64,000 bases of DNA. Origin: Pseudanabaena sp. ABRG5-3. Its GTDB lineage: Bacteria; Cyanobacteriota; Cyanobacteriia; Pseudanabaenales; Pseudanabaenaceae. Shown piece by piece: positions 28,723-36,958 of the stretch (positions are counted from its first letter, which is position 1; the number at the start of each line of letters is the position of its first letter). Location of the stretch: NCBI RefSeq assembly GCF_003967015.1, contig NZ_AP017560.1, positions 3,098,048 through 3,162,047 of the forward strand, given 5' to 3'. Under the pieces are notes generated by a model that was not told where the DNA came from, did not search any database, and saw nothing but the letters and a program-made list of their open reading frames with translations. The translations under genes and the position numbers were made by a program.

Positions 28723-29391
28723 ATGCGTATAGATATTGTCACCCTATTTCCTGAATTTTTTACATCGCCTTTGCAGACCAGTTTGCTAGGAAAGGCGATC
28801 GCTAATCAAATTGCTGAGGTACATCTCACTAATCCCAGAGATTTCACCACCGACAAGCACCATCGTGTTGATGATGAACCCTATGGTGGCGGTGTGGGCA
28901 TGTTAATGAAGCCTGATCCTATTTTTGCGGCGGTGGAGTCTTTGCCAATTTTGCCCAAGCGCGAAATCATCTATATGACTCCGCAGGGTGAGCCAATGAA
29001 GCAGGAAATGTTTAAGGATCTGGCTAATTACGATCAGCTAGTTCTCATTTGTGGCAGCTATGAAGGTGTGGATGAACGAGTATGTGAACATCTCGTAACT
29101 CGCGAAGTTTCCCTCGGTGATTTTGTGCTGACCTGTGGTGAGATTCCTGCACTGGCGCTCATAAATGGAGTAGTACGTTTGCGTCCGGGAACAGTTGGGA
29201 AAGAAGATTCTCTCAAGTTTGAGAGTTTTGAAGATGGATTATTAGACTATCCACAATATACTCGTCCACCCATATTTCGGGGGTGGGAAGTTCCCGAAGT
29301 ATTGCGATCTGGCAATCATAAATTGATTGCCGAATGGAGAAAGGAACAACAAATTTTAAGAACAAAGCAACGCCGTCCCGATTTGCTATAA
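28723..29391 (+). CDS. trmD: tRNA (guanosine(37)-N1)-methyltransferase
   Basis: A 222-residue SPOUT methyltransferase that makes m1G37 and prevents frameshifting. It starts MRIDIVTLFPEFF and contains the family segments HHRVDDEPYGGGVGMLMKP, LICGSYEGVDERV (SAM-binding trefoil knot), LGDFVLTCGEIPAL and the C-terminal YTRPPIFRGWEVPEVL with SGNHK. It is complete though slightly short at the C-terminus compared with longer homologues. Its stop codon lies in a 20-bp hairpin shared with the convergent cbiG-cobJ gene. Confidence 0.97.
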   Translation: MRIDIVTLFPEFFTSPLQTSLLGKAIANQIAEVHLTNPRDFTTDKHHRVDDEPYGGGVGMLMKPDPIFAAVESLPILPKREIIYMTPQGEPMKQEMFKDLANYDQLVLICGSYEGVDERVCEHLVTREVSLGDFVLTCGEIPALALINGVVRLRPGTVGKEDSLKFESFEDGLLDYPQYTRPPIFRGWEVPEVLRSGNHKLIAEWRKEQQILRTKQRRPDLL

Positions 29392-29427
29392 CCCTGCAAG
29401 TAGCGACGCTACTTGCAGGGTTATAGC
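29385..29427. terminator. 20-bp hairpin between convergent trmD and cbiG-cobJ
   Basis: GCTATAACCCTGCAAGTAGC pairs perfectly with its complement around a GAC loop. The trmD stop is within the left arm. It lacks a long T-run but its position suggests a bidirectional terminator. Confidence 0.75.
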
Positions 29428-29440
29428 TATGCTGAGCTAC

Positions 29441-30850
29441 TTAATATTTACGTGGTGTGTAAACCCTCAAGCGATCGCCTAATTCTAAAACCTTAGTCTT
29501 GCTCGATCCTACAATAATAACCGTTTGCATATCGGCAAGTTCAGGCTCTAATTCCGCAAGCGTAATCACCTTCACATTTTCTCCTTTACGTCCCATTTTA
29601 TGACCAAGAACTACTGGTGTATTAGGCGATCGCCATTTCAATAATGTCTCTTTGGCGGCTGGGAGTTGCCATTTGCGTTGCATGGAAATGGGATTATAAA
29701 TCGCAATCACAAAATCAGCTTGGGCGGCGGCAGATAATCTCTGTTCGATAACTTCCCAAGGTTTGAGAATATCTGATAGAGAAATAGTACAGAAATCATG
29801 TCCAATGGGTGCGCCAATGGCGGCGGCGGCAGCTTGGGCGGCAGATATGCCGGGGGCAACATGAATATCGATATGGTTCCATTTGGGACTATCCTGATCG
29901 ACTACTTCAAATACAGCCGAAGCCATGCCATAGATTCCCGCATCTCCCGACGAAACAATGACTACAGATTTTCCTTCGGTGGCTAATTCAAGGGCATGAC
30001 GAGCGCGATCAAGTTCCACACGGTTATCGGAAGCATGGATCGTTTTTCCTTTGGTAAATCCTTTAACTAGATTCACGTAGGTTTTATAACCGACAAAATC
30101 TGTAGCTGCTTCCAAAATTGCCTTGACCTCGGGTGACATCCATTTTGCTGACCCCGGCCCTGTGCCAATGATGGATAACTTGCCGATGGTGCTGGGATTT
30201 AGAGAGGATTCTGTTTGATATACTAAGTACTTGGAACTTAGTTTAGAAGCGATCGCTTCTAATTTCACGTCCTCAGCAATAACTTCTATTTGATGAGTGG
30301 CATCATCAGCAAAGGGAAGATTACTATCACTTAGCCAAGTTGCCTCACCAATGAGTTTAACCCTTGCCCCTGCTAATAAATCTGCTACAAAAGTCTTTGC
30401 CTGCTCATCGGAATTTAGCAATCGATAATTAGCAGGTGGCGCTAACAATGAAGTTTGAAAGCGTAAGTCGCCTGTGGTCGTGATGGCTGGCTGGATTTGA
30501 AGTGATTTGGCGATCGCTCTGGCAAGTTCATTAGCACCATTTAATCCGCCCAATAGAGGCACAACCGCACTACCATCTTCAGCGATCGCAATTACGGGAG
30601 GTTCGGTGCGTTTATCTGAGAGGAGGGGCGCTAGCGATCGAATGAGGATGCCTGCGGCACAAATGCCAATGATTGCATGTCCTTGGCTAAATAATTCACT
30701 GACAGTTTCGCTAAATTTGTCATAGGTGTGATCGGCGGTTTGGGTGCGTGAGGCAAGCCCATAGATTGTGGCGTTAGGAATTACGGTTTGCACTTGTCTC
30801 GCGATCGCAATACTCTTTTCCCCTAAGACGATGATTACAGATGATTTCAT
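29441..30850 (-). CDS. cobJ: CbiG N-terminal / precorrin-3B C17-methyltransferase (CobJ) fusion
   Basis: A 469-residue bifunctional cobalamin enzyme. Residues 1-~205 match CbiG domains: IIGICAAGILIRSLAPLL, PPVIAIAEDGSAVVPLLGGLNGANELA and the TTTGDLRF motif. From about 225 the SAM-dependent CobJ/CbiH methyltransferase begins LSIIGTGPG and includes VGYKTYVNLV, VVIVSSGDAGIYGMA, HVAPGISAAQAAAA and FVIAIYNP. CbiG opens the delta-lactone in the anaerobic pathway while CobJ/CbiH contracts the ring, so a fusion joins consecutive steps; such fusions are known in cyanobacteria. It stands alone. Confidence 0.93.
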   Translation of the reverse strand: MKSSVIIVLGEKSIAIARQVQTVIPNATIYGLASRTQTADHTYDKFSETVSELFSQGHAIIGICAAGILIRSLAPLLSDKRTEPPVIAIAEDGSAVVPLLGGLNGANELARAIAKSLQIQPAITTTGDLRFQTSLLAPPANYRLLNSDEQAKTFVADLLAGARVKLIGEATWLSDSNLPFADDATHQIEVIAEDVKLEAIASKLSSKYLVYQTESSLNPSTIGKLSIIGTGPGSAKWMSPEVKAILEAATDFVGYKTYVNLVKGFTKGKTIHASDNRVELDRARHALELATEGKSVVIVSSGDAGIYGMASAVFEVVDQDSPKWNHIDIHVAPGISAAQAAAAAIGAPIGHDFCTISLSDILKPWEVIEQRLSAAAQADFVIAIYNPISMQRKWQLPAAKETLLKWRSPNTPVVLGHKMGRKGENVKVITLAELEPELADMQTVIIVGSSKTKVLELGDRLRVYTPRKY

Positions 30851-31066
30851 TTGTTTTCTGCTGTTTGACTGTTATTTTTACTGTTTATTTGTTAATTTGT
30901 TCTTCGATAAAACTGGGGCAATTAGTAATAGTTTTGATGAACAGATTGCCCTATCTTTAGTGTAGTTTTTTGTAGCTTTTCTTGACTTAGCTTTTTAATT
31001 TGGCTATATTTTAATCCATAGATTGTCAGCAAAATTTCCTCTAAAACTACTGTGTCTTAAAACTTA

Positions 31067-31849
31067 ATGAGCCGCGTAAATCCCACCTTAGGTGAAATTA
31101 ACCAGTGGTTAAATGAATTGCCAACGATTGAAGAGCTTAAGCAAGTTCCCGGTTTTGAGATTGGCAAAGCATACTATTTTGTACGAATTGGTGGCACATG
31201 GCGCATTGGGAAGGAAAATCCATATGTTGATGTCAAAAATATTGCAGGTAAACCCGATAATATTCTTTGTTTTGCAGAAGGTGATGAAATCAACAAAAGA
31301 ATTGCGGGTAAAAGAGACTGTGAATCAGCAAGTCTGCATACCATTAGAATAAAAGCCGAAAAAAAAGATGCTAATAGCTTCGATAGGTTATTGGTAGGTA
31401 TAGGATTACGCAAGGAGTTTTTAGAGTTTGTTTGGGATAAGAATCCAAGGGAGCTTTATGAGAAGCAGATTGCAGACTATAAAAAATCACATAATATTAA
31501 TAATGGCATAACAATCCTTACTTTTCTGATTGTTGTTGTAATTATGATGTTCCCCTATGGGAATAAATTGATATCTTGTGATTTCACAGGTAATCTACAA
31601 ATTGCTAATGATGGCTTGGTGGATGGACTAAGTTGGAAATATCAAAATCTATCATCAGACAAGAAGATTTTATTTTTACAAAAAACTGGATTAGATAGGA
31701 CACTAAATGCAAAATGTACTCTTGAAAACAGTGATTTAAAGGATCTAATTTCAAGATACTTAGATAGCAATAAAGATCGATTTAATGACAATACACAAAG
31801 GGATCTATTTTTGCAAAAATTATCCAATGAAATTAGCCATATCCAATAA
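31067..31849 (+). CDS. hypothetical membrane protein
   Basis: A 260-residue protein of unknown family. Residues 1-~140 are soluble and mixed alpha/beta (AYYFVRIGGTWRIG; PDNILCFAEGDEIN; DCESASLHTIRI). A single strong hydrophobic helix, ITILTFLIVVVIMMFPYG, lies at about 150-168. The remainder is a hydrophilic C-terminal domain ending in helical, charged segments with a DKDR-like acidic stretch. It could be a single-pass protein with domains on both sides of the membrane. Base composition is more A/T-rich than its neighbours and it has no close partner genes. Confidence 0.7.
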   Translation: MSRVNPTLGEINQWLNELPTIEELKQVPGFEIGKAYYFVRIGGTWRIGKENPYVDVKNIAGKPDNILCFAEGDEINKRIAGKRDCESASLHTIRIKAEKKDANSFDRLLVGIGLRKEFLEFVWDKNPRELYEKQIADYKKSHNINNGITILTFLIVVVIMMFPYGNKLISCDFTGNLQIANDGLVDGLSWKYQNLSSDKKILFLQKTGLDRTLNAKCTLENSDLKDLISRYLDSNKDRFNDNTQRDLFLQKLSNEISHIQ

Positions 31850-32166
31850 AAAGCCCTCATGCGATCGCATGGGGCTATGAGGGAGTTTTCAAACAGTTCG
31901 AGAAGCCTTAAATAACTGCTGAAATAACCGTTGTAATAAGTCCCTGACACCATAAGGGACAGACAGCTAAAAAATTTATCTAGGATTTGGCTTTTAAGCT
32001 GCTCAGATATTCTAGAGAAAAGCAATTGGTCAATACTTGGGTATAAGGATTAATCTTAACAGTAATGAAATTTTAAAAAAGCCTTGCTGAGGATATAAAA
32101 CCCAAAAGATGAGTTGTGGGCGCGAAGCGCCCACAACTCATCTTTTGGGTTTTTATTTTTTTAAGA
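31850..32166. other. intergenic region, 317 bp
   Basis: Lies between two convergent genes. It contains weak inverted repeats around a HIP1 site just after the hypothetical gene (CCCTCATGCGATCGCATGGG) and a strong palindrome at 32097. No gene or RNA was recognised in the A/T-rich middle. Confidence 0.5.
32097..32153. repeat. 27-bp perfect palindrome, GAA loop
   Basis: Outer arm AAAACCCAAAAGATGAG, apex GGGCGC-GAA-GCGCCC, T-run after it. It is 13 bp past the stop of the minus-strand beta-helix gene and can act as a terminator. The outer arm matches the palindrome at 6154. Confidence 0.92.
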
Positions 32167-33867
32167 TCATGGTTTAATCGCTTCAATTCTTGCTGATAGA
32201 CCTTGTTGGGCGAGGCGCGATACCTGCACTTCGGCAATGCGGCGATCGCTATAGGCTCCAATCTGCACGACTAGATAACCATTGAGTCTTGATGCAAAGG
32301 CATTTGGCACAATTTGACGGACTTGAGCCACGCCACTATGAGAAGAAACAGGAACAACTACACGATACTTGGGAGGATTTTGTGGAGCGAAGCTAGTATT
32401 GGAAAGAGGCGCAATCTGAATCGGTTGATTGACAGGTTCACCGCTAGGAGGAGATGCTAATACAGGTGGTAAGTTTGATGAAATTTCTGTATTAGAGGGA
32501 ATTGGGGAACTGAGTCCCTTAGGAGTAATTCTGATGATTACAGAAGTTACAGGTTCATACCAAAAAGGATTATTAGCTTGGGTTGTGGAATTAAAGTTAT
32601 TACTGAGACTGGATGAAGCATTTCTGACTAATGCTGGCGGAGTATCGAGATTAGGCGCAAAGTTCATGGGCTGACTGCTGGCAATCTGTTGTTCGAGTTG
32701 TTGATTGATATTGGCGAAGCGATCGCTTTTGGGCAAAGGACTACTTGGTGCAGTTATATTTGGTGATGGACTGCTCGCAGTAGGCTTTGTCGCAAGACTA
32801 TTGGCAAATAGATTGGATGGCTGACGCACATTCGCTACTTGCAAATTTCCCTTCACTCTCTTACTGTCTAATTGATTCCCGCTCAGAGCAACCGCATTAC
32901 GGCTGACATTTTGGATATCAAATGTGCCATTCCCCTGAAAAGTATTGTTACCATCATCATTCGCTTTTCCTAAATCAGGCATCGCATTATCGGAAATTGT
33001 CAGTCCATAATTACGATTGTTGATGATTGCATTACCGCGCAAAATGGGTTTAGCATTAGCTTGGATTAAGATGCCATTTTGGTTTTGAGTAAAGGTGTTT
33101 TCAGTAAGTTGGGGAGTCGCCTCTTGACGAATACTCATTCCAAAAGTAGTTTGCTGAAAGAGATTGCCCCGAATATCTGGACTCGCTTCCCCCTCGATCG
33201 CTAAGCCACTAGTTCCATTCCGAAAAAATTGATTTGTGGAAACAATCGCAGTGGACTTGCCCGTAATTAATGCGCCATCTTGCTGATTATCGATAAAGGT
33301 ATTATTAGCGATCGCAGGACTAGCATTCTCAATCCATAGTCCATAACCTCTAGGATTCGGATTCGTTACCGTTACACCGCGCAGTTCTGCACGATCAGCG
33401 AGAGCGATCACCACATTTTGCGGAAATCCTGAACCCGTTAATAAAATTCCACCACCAATAATCGTAATTCCTTTCCCCTTCTCAGCCTCATTTCCCCGTA
33501 AAGTCACATTTGGACGTACTCGAATTGGGAACTTCTCACCCGTAGCACTACTATAGGTTCCATAGGCTAGTTGGATAATTTGCCCAGCCTGAGCGCGACC
33601 AATTGCATAGGTAATCGTTTTGAATGGGGCAATATTGCTCCCTTGTTCTGGGCGATCGCTACCTGTTTGTGGATTTACATAGATGATATTTTGGGTAACT
33701 TGAGGGCTACTCTGGGTACTCTGAGGTACTTGGGACTGAGCGATGACTGGGGGCGCGATCGCTAAGCTTGGCGATAGGATCACGATAGGAAGCAAATAAA
33801 AACCTTGAAAACTAAAGCCTTGAGATGTCTGACGGATACTCATTTTCATGTACGGATTGCTTCCCAT
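32167..33867 (-). CDS. secreted DUF1565 beta-helix protein with SPOR domain
   Basis: About 566 residues starting MGSNPYMKMSIRQ; starts at 33849 and 33843 are equally possible. A signal peptide is evident (FYLLPIVILSPSLAIAPPVIAQS). The DUF1565 domain opens IIYVNPQTGSDRPEQGSN and APFKTITYAI, followed by right-handed parallel beta-helix repeats with N-T-F, G-N and A-x-P turns (ANNTFIDNQQDGALI; LRGNAIINNRNYGLTI). A proline/serine/asparagine-rich linker of ~170 residues leads to a C-terminal SPOR-like domain (YLVVQIGAYSDRRIAEVQV, LAQQGLSARIE). SPOR domains bind glycan strands of peptidoglycan, so attachment to the cell wall or septum is likely; the beta-helix ligand is unknown. Confidence 0.88.
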   Translation of the reverse strand: MGSNPYMKMSIRQTSQGFSFQGFYLLPIVILSPSLAIAPPVIAQSQVPQSTQSSPQVTQNIIYVNPQTGSDRPEQGSNIAPFKTITYAIGRAQAGQIIQLAYGTYSSATGEKFPIRVRPNVTLRGNEAEKGKGITIIGGGILLTGSGFPQNVVIALADRAELRGVTVTNPNPRGYGLWIENASPAIANNTFIDNQQDGALITGKSTAIVSTNQFFRNGTSGLAIEGEASPDIRGNLFQQTTFGMSIRQEATPQLTENTFTQNQNGILIQANAKPILRGNAIINNRNYGLTISDNAMPDLGKANDDGNNTFQGNGTFDIQNVSRNAVALSGNQLDSKRVKGNLQVANVRQPSNLFANSLATKPTASSPSPNITAPSSPLPKSDRFANINQQLEQQIASSQPMNFAPNLDTPPALVRNASSSLSNNFNSTTQANNPFWYEPVTSVIIRITPKGLSSPIPSNTEISSNLPPVLASPPSGEPVNQPIQIAPLSNTSFAPQNPPKYRVVVPVSSHSGVAQVRQIVPNAFASRLNGYLVVQIGAYSDRRIAEVQVSRLAQQGLSARIEAIKP

Positions 33868-34000
33868 AAATTTGCTGAAGTTGCTGAACAGGATAGTAGT
33901 CGGGGTGCTTGAAAATATTAAATCTAGATTAAATTTAAAAGGCAAGTCTTAAGAATCATAAACTACCCTAAGTTCAAAATTGTGGCAAGCCCAAAACAAT

Positions 34001-34027
34001 AAGAGACAAAGCTGTGCTTTGTCTCTT
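34001..34027 (-). terminator. hairpin after the MalG-like permease gene
   Basis: AAGAGACAAAGC-TGT-GCTTTGTCTCTT, 12 perfect pairs; on the minus strand it is followed by ATTGTTTTG. It is 4 bp past the stop codon and probably ends the permease/beta-lactamase operon. Confidence 0.85.
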
Positions 34028-34030
34028 GAG

Positions 34031-34879
34031 CTAGCCCTTAACACCAATACTTGCCTCAGTCGGGATAATGTAGCGCTGGAGAAATACAAACACAATAAAT
34101 ACGGGCAGCATCGAAATTGCGGAACCTGCGGCAATTAAGCGCCAATCCTCAGAAAAGGCACTAGCAAGACTGGCGATCCCCCTTGGTAAGGTATAAAGCT
34201 CAGCCTTATCAACAATCACTAATGGCCAGAGAAAATCACCCCACATCGCCACAAAGGTAAAAACTGCAAGGGTCGTCAGGGCAGGACGAGCCGCAGGCAA
34301 CATCACATGCCACCAAATTCCCATACTAGAGCAACCATCCATCCGCGCCGCTTCCTCCATTTCCTTAGGAACACTTTGGAAAGCTTGACGTAATAGAAAT
34401 ATGCCAAAGGCAGAAATTACATAGGGGAAAATCAGACCTGCATAGGTATTTTTGAGATTTAGCTGCACAGCAAGAATATATAGAGGAATCATCGTGATTT
34501 GGAATGGAATCATCGTCGTGCCAACGATCGCCCAAAATATAGGATCGCGTCCCTTAAATTCCAATCTTGCGAGGGGAAAGGCGGCGAGGGAGCAGAATAG
34601 TAAATTTAAAATGACGGTGATACTAGCAACCAAAAAGCTATTCCACAGATAAAGATCGAAACGGGAATTTTTCCAGACCTTGATGAAATTATCTAAAGTC
34701 GGTTGTGAGGGTAATAGCTGTGGTACAGATTGAAAAATATTTTCGGTGGGTGCTTTAAAAGCAGTACTTACTAGCCAGAGCAGAGGAAATACCGTTAAAG
34801 TAGCGATCGCAATTAAAACAATAAATTGAGGAATATTACTAAAGATATTTGATGATGATTTTAGATTTTTCTTTTTCAT
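34031..34879 (-). CDS. carbohydrate ABC transporter permease (MalG-like)
   Basis: A 282-residue CUT1-type permease with six predicted helices, the first IVLIAIATLTVFPLLWLV and the last MLPVFIVFVFLQRYII. The EAA loop that docks to the ATPase is EEAARMDGCSSMGIWWHVMLPAARPAL, near residue 190, matching the MalG consensus. It would pair with the MalF-like gene two genes upstream in the operon. No solute-binding protein or ATPase gene is in this locus, so these must come from elsewhere; the substrate is probably a sugar or polyol but cannot be deduced. Confidence 0.93.
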   Translation of the reverse strand: MKKKNLKSSSNIFSNIPQFIVLIAIATLTVFPLLWLVSTAFKAPTENIFQSVPQLLPSQPTLDNFIKVWKNSRFDLYLWNSFLVASITVILNLLFCSLAAFPLARLEFKGRDPIFWAIVGTTMIPFQITMIPLYILAVQLNLKNTYAGLIFPYVISAFGIFLLRQAFQSVPKEMEEAARMDGCSSMGIWWHVMLPAARPALTTLAVFTFVAMWGDFLWPLVIVDKAELYTLPRGIASLASAFSEDWRLIAAGSAISMLPVFIVFVFLQRYIIPTEASIGVKG

Positions 34880-34913
34880 GATTTAGATGAAATGATATTG
34901 ATGGATTGGTTTA

Positions 34914-35777
34914 TTAATCAATGAGTTGTAAATTCTTAAAAGTGTCAAATAAAATCTTTTTACGAGTAGGAATCATTGGGAAATTGGGATCTTGATTAAC
35001 AATATTCAGAGCATAAAAATAAACATCATTATCTCGTTCTAAATAACCAACATACCAACCAATATTTTTCATCCCATCAACATCTCTACCCCAACCAGTC
35101 TTACCTCTGAGCGTGTAATTATCTTGGCGATCAATTACCATAACGTCCTTCACCGTTTTCATCACCGCAGGCGAGAAGGGTAAATTTTCTTGATAAAGCC
35201 TCACTAAAAACTTAATTTGCTCCTCTGGCGAAATTCTCAGTTTGCCTTTTAACCAAAAAGTATCAATCTTATCCCCGATATCCTGATTACCATAGCCAGC
35301 AGCTTGAATATACTTACTCATTCTTTCATTGCCAGCCCTTCTAGCTAACTCTTGATAAAACCAAACCACCGATCGCTTAAAGGCAGTTCGCATGGTCTGA
35401 TCTTGATTCCATTCTAGAAATTCATTATTAGCCACCCCATTCCAAGGAATCACGGTATTTTCATCCGCGATCGCTTTAGTTTCGAGGGCAACCAGTGAAT
35501 TAAAGATCTTAAATGTCGATGCAGGAATAAAGCGTTTTTGGCAATGTTGAGAGTTATAGCGAATATAGCGATCGCGCTTCAAGTCATACAAAATGAAACA
35601 TCCCTCAGAGTTAGCTGCTTGGAGATTTTGAGCCAAATTCCGTGAGAACTGTGACTGAAACATAAAATGAGATTTAGGAGTCGCGTTTGGAGATAGAGTC
35701 TCTGCGTAAATGGGCTGGGTGATCGCGCAAGTAATACCAACTAAAGCTAGACACATCTTAAAAATAGATAACTTCAT
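34914..35777 (-). CDS. class D beta-lactamase
   Basis: A 287-residue secreted serine beta-lactamase of the OXA class. A signal peptide (MKLSIFKMCLALVGITC to about residue 25) directs it to the periplasm. The active-site STFK is at 87-90 in PASTFKIFNSL; SVV (KRSVVWFYQELARR) and KTG (RGKTGWG) complete the catalytic triad of motifs, and FWLKG fits the conserved omega-region tryptophan. All essential residues are intact. It begins 3 bases after the MalF-like stop and ends 34 bases before the MalG-like start, so it is embedded in the transporter operon. It could also be a penicillin-recognising sensor-like domain, but the soluble, complete form argues for hydrolase. Confidence 0.93.
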   Translation of the reverse strand: MKLSIFKMCLALVGITCAITQPIYAETLSPNATPKSHFMFQSQFSRNLAQNLQAANSEGCFILYDLKRDRYIRYNSQHCQKRFIPASTFKIFNSLVALETKAIADENTVIPWNGVANNEFLEWNQDQTMRTAFKRSVVWFYQELARRAGNERMSKYIQAAGYGNQDIGDKIDTFWLKGKLRISPEEQIKFLVRLYQENLPFSPAVMKTVKDVMVIDRQDNYTLRGKTGWGRDVDGMKNIGWYVGYLERDNDVYFYALNIVNQDPNFPMIPTRKKILFDTFKNLQLID

Positions 35778-35780
35778 AAA

Positions 35781-36695
35781 CTAGTTCCCTTCACCAATGG
35801 TTTTAGCTGGATTAATAAATTTAAAAGTCAAAATCGAAATAATAAAAATAATTAAGAATAGAAATACACCAATCGCTGACGCATATCCCATTTCTAAGCT
35901 CGTAAAACCTTTGTCATATAAATAATAAACTACCGTTTTTGTGCTATTAGCTGGGCCACCCTGAGACATGATATAAACCTCTTCAAAGACCTTCATTGCC
36001 CCAATTGAAGAAATCACTGCCACGAGAATAATATAAGGCTTCATTAATGGGATCGTAATATCTAAATGCTTTTGCCAACCATCAGAACCATCGATCGCCG
36101 CCGCCTCATATAAATCTGCGGGGATAGCCTGTAAACCTGCCAGATAGATGACCATATAGTAACCAACACCTCGCCAGATTACTACGGCAATAATCGCAAA
36201 AATGGCAGTTTTAGGGTCGGTTAACCAAGGAATTTTTATGTCTTGAAATGAAATCGTTGATAGAAAATAATTTAAGATGCCATTTTGGGCATAAACCCAT
36301 TTCCAAGCAATCCCAGCCACGACAACGGAAACAATTACAGGAAAATAGTAAATGGCTCGAAAAAACTTGATGCTGCGTAACTTTTGATTAACTAAAATTG
36401 CTAAAGCTAGTGGCAAAACTACGAGACTAGGAACGGCAAATATCAAATAGACTAAGGTATTACTTAAGGTTTTCCAAAAGGTTTGATCATTCCAAAGCGT
36501 TAGATAGTTTTTCCATCCAATAAAAGTAGGACTACCAACAAAGTCATAATTCGTAAAACTTAAATATATAGCTTGAAATACTGGTAAGAATGATGTCAAA
36601 AATAGAAATGCGATCGCTGGCAAGAGAAATAAGTATGGAGTCCAAGAAAATTTCTTACCTAGTTTTTGCCGTTTTAGTTTTACGTTGGTCTGCAT
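35781..36695 (-). CDS. carbohydrate ABC transporter permease (MalF/UgpA-like)
   Basis: A 304-residue CUT1-type permease starting MQTNVKLKRQK; a TTG four codons upstream is less likely. Helices include YLFLLPAIAFLFLTSF, TLVYLIFAVPSLVVLPLALAIL and AIGVFLFLIIFIISIL. The EAA loop is LYEAAAIDGSDGWQKHLDITIPLMKPYI near residue 205. It is the first gene of a three-gene operon with the beta-lactamase and MalG-like permease. The 263 bp upstream probably holds the operon promoter. ATPase and binding protein are not encoded here. Confidence 0.93.
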   Translation of the reverse strand: MQTNVKLKRQKLGKKFSWTPYLFLLPAIAFLFLTSFLPVFQAIYLSFTNYDFVGSPTFIGWKNYLTLWNDQTFWKTLSNTLVYLIFAVPSLVVLPLALAILVNQKLRSIKFFRAIYYFPVIVSVVVAGIAWKWVYAQNGILNYFLSTISFQDIKIPWLTDPKTAIFAIIAVVIWRGVGYYMVIYLAGLQAIPADLYEAAAIDGSDGWQKHLDITIPLMKPYIILVAVISSIGAMKVFEEVYIMSQGGPANSTKTVVYYLYDKGFTSLEMGYASAIGVFLFLIIFIISILTFKFINPAKTIGEGN

Positions 36696-36958
36696 AGAAG
36701 ATCTCAAAAATTAGCAACTATCAAAGGTAGTTAACACAATATTGCCACTCATCTTACCAAACTGCTCTATCACAGAGAAAACCCAATATTAAGTAAGGGA
36801 ATATATTTAGCGATCGAGTGGATTAATTACTTCTTTACTCCCCATCTCACTAGGATGGCGATGATTATGCAAAGATATTTTACCCTCCATGCATAGTCTA
36901 GGCAATTCAAGAGATAAACCAATATAAACACAATTTTCTCTAGAATAAAGTGAAGTCT

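Noticed and set aside
28665-28742. Longer N-terminus of moeA
   Set aside because: The extra 26 residues translate a palindrome and overlap trmD; MLPVSEVEKI fits the family start.
32097-32153. Insertion-sequence terminal repeat
   Set aside because: It is a single closed palindrome with a 3-base loop and no transposase; better seen as a repeat acting as a terminator.
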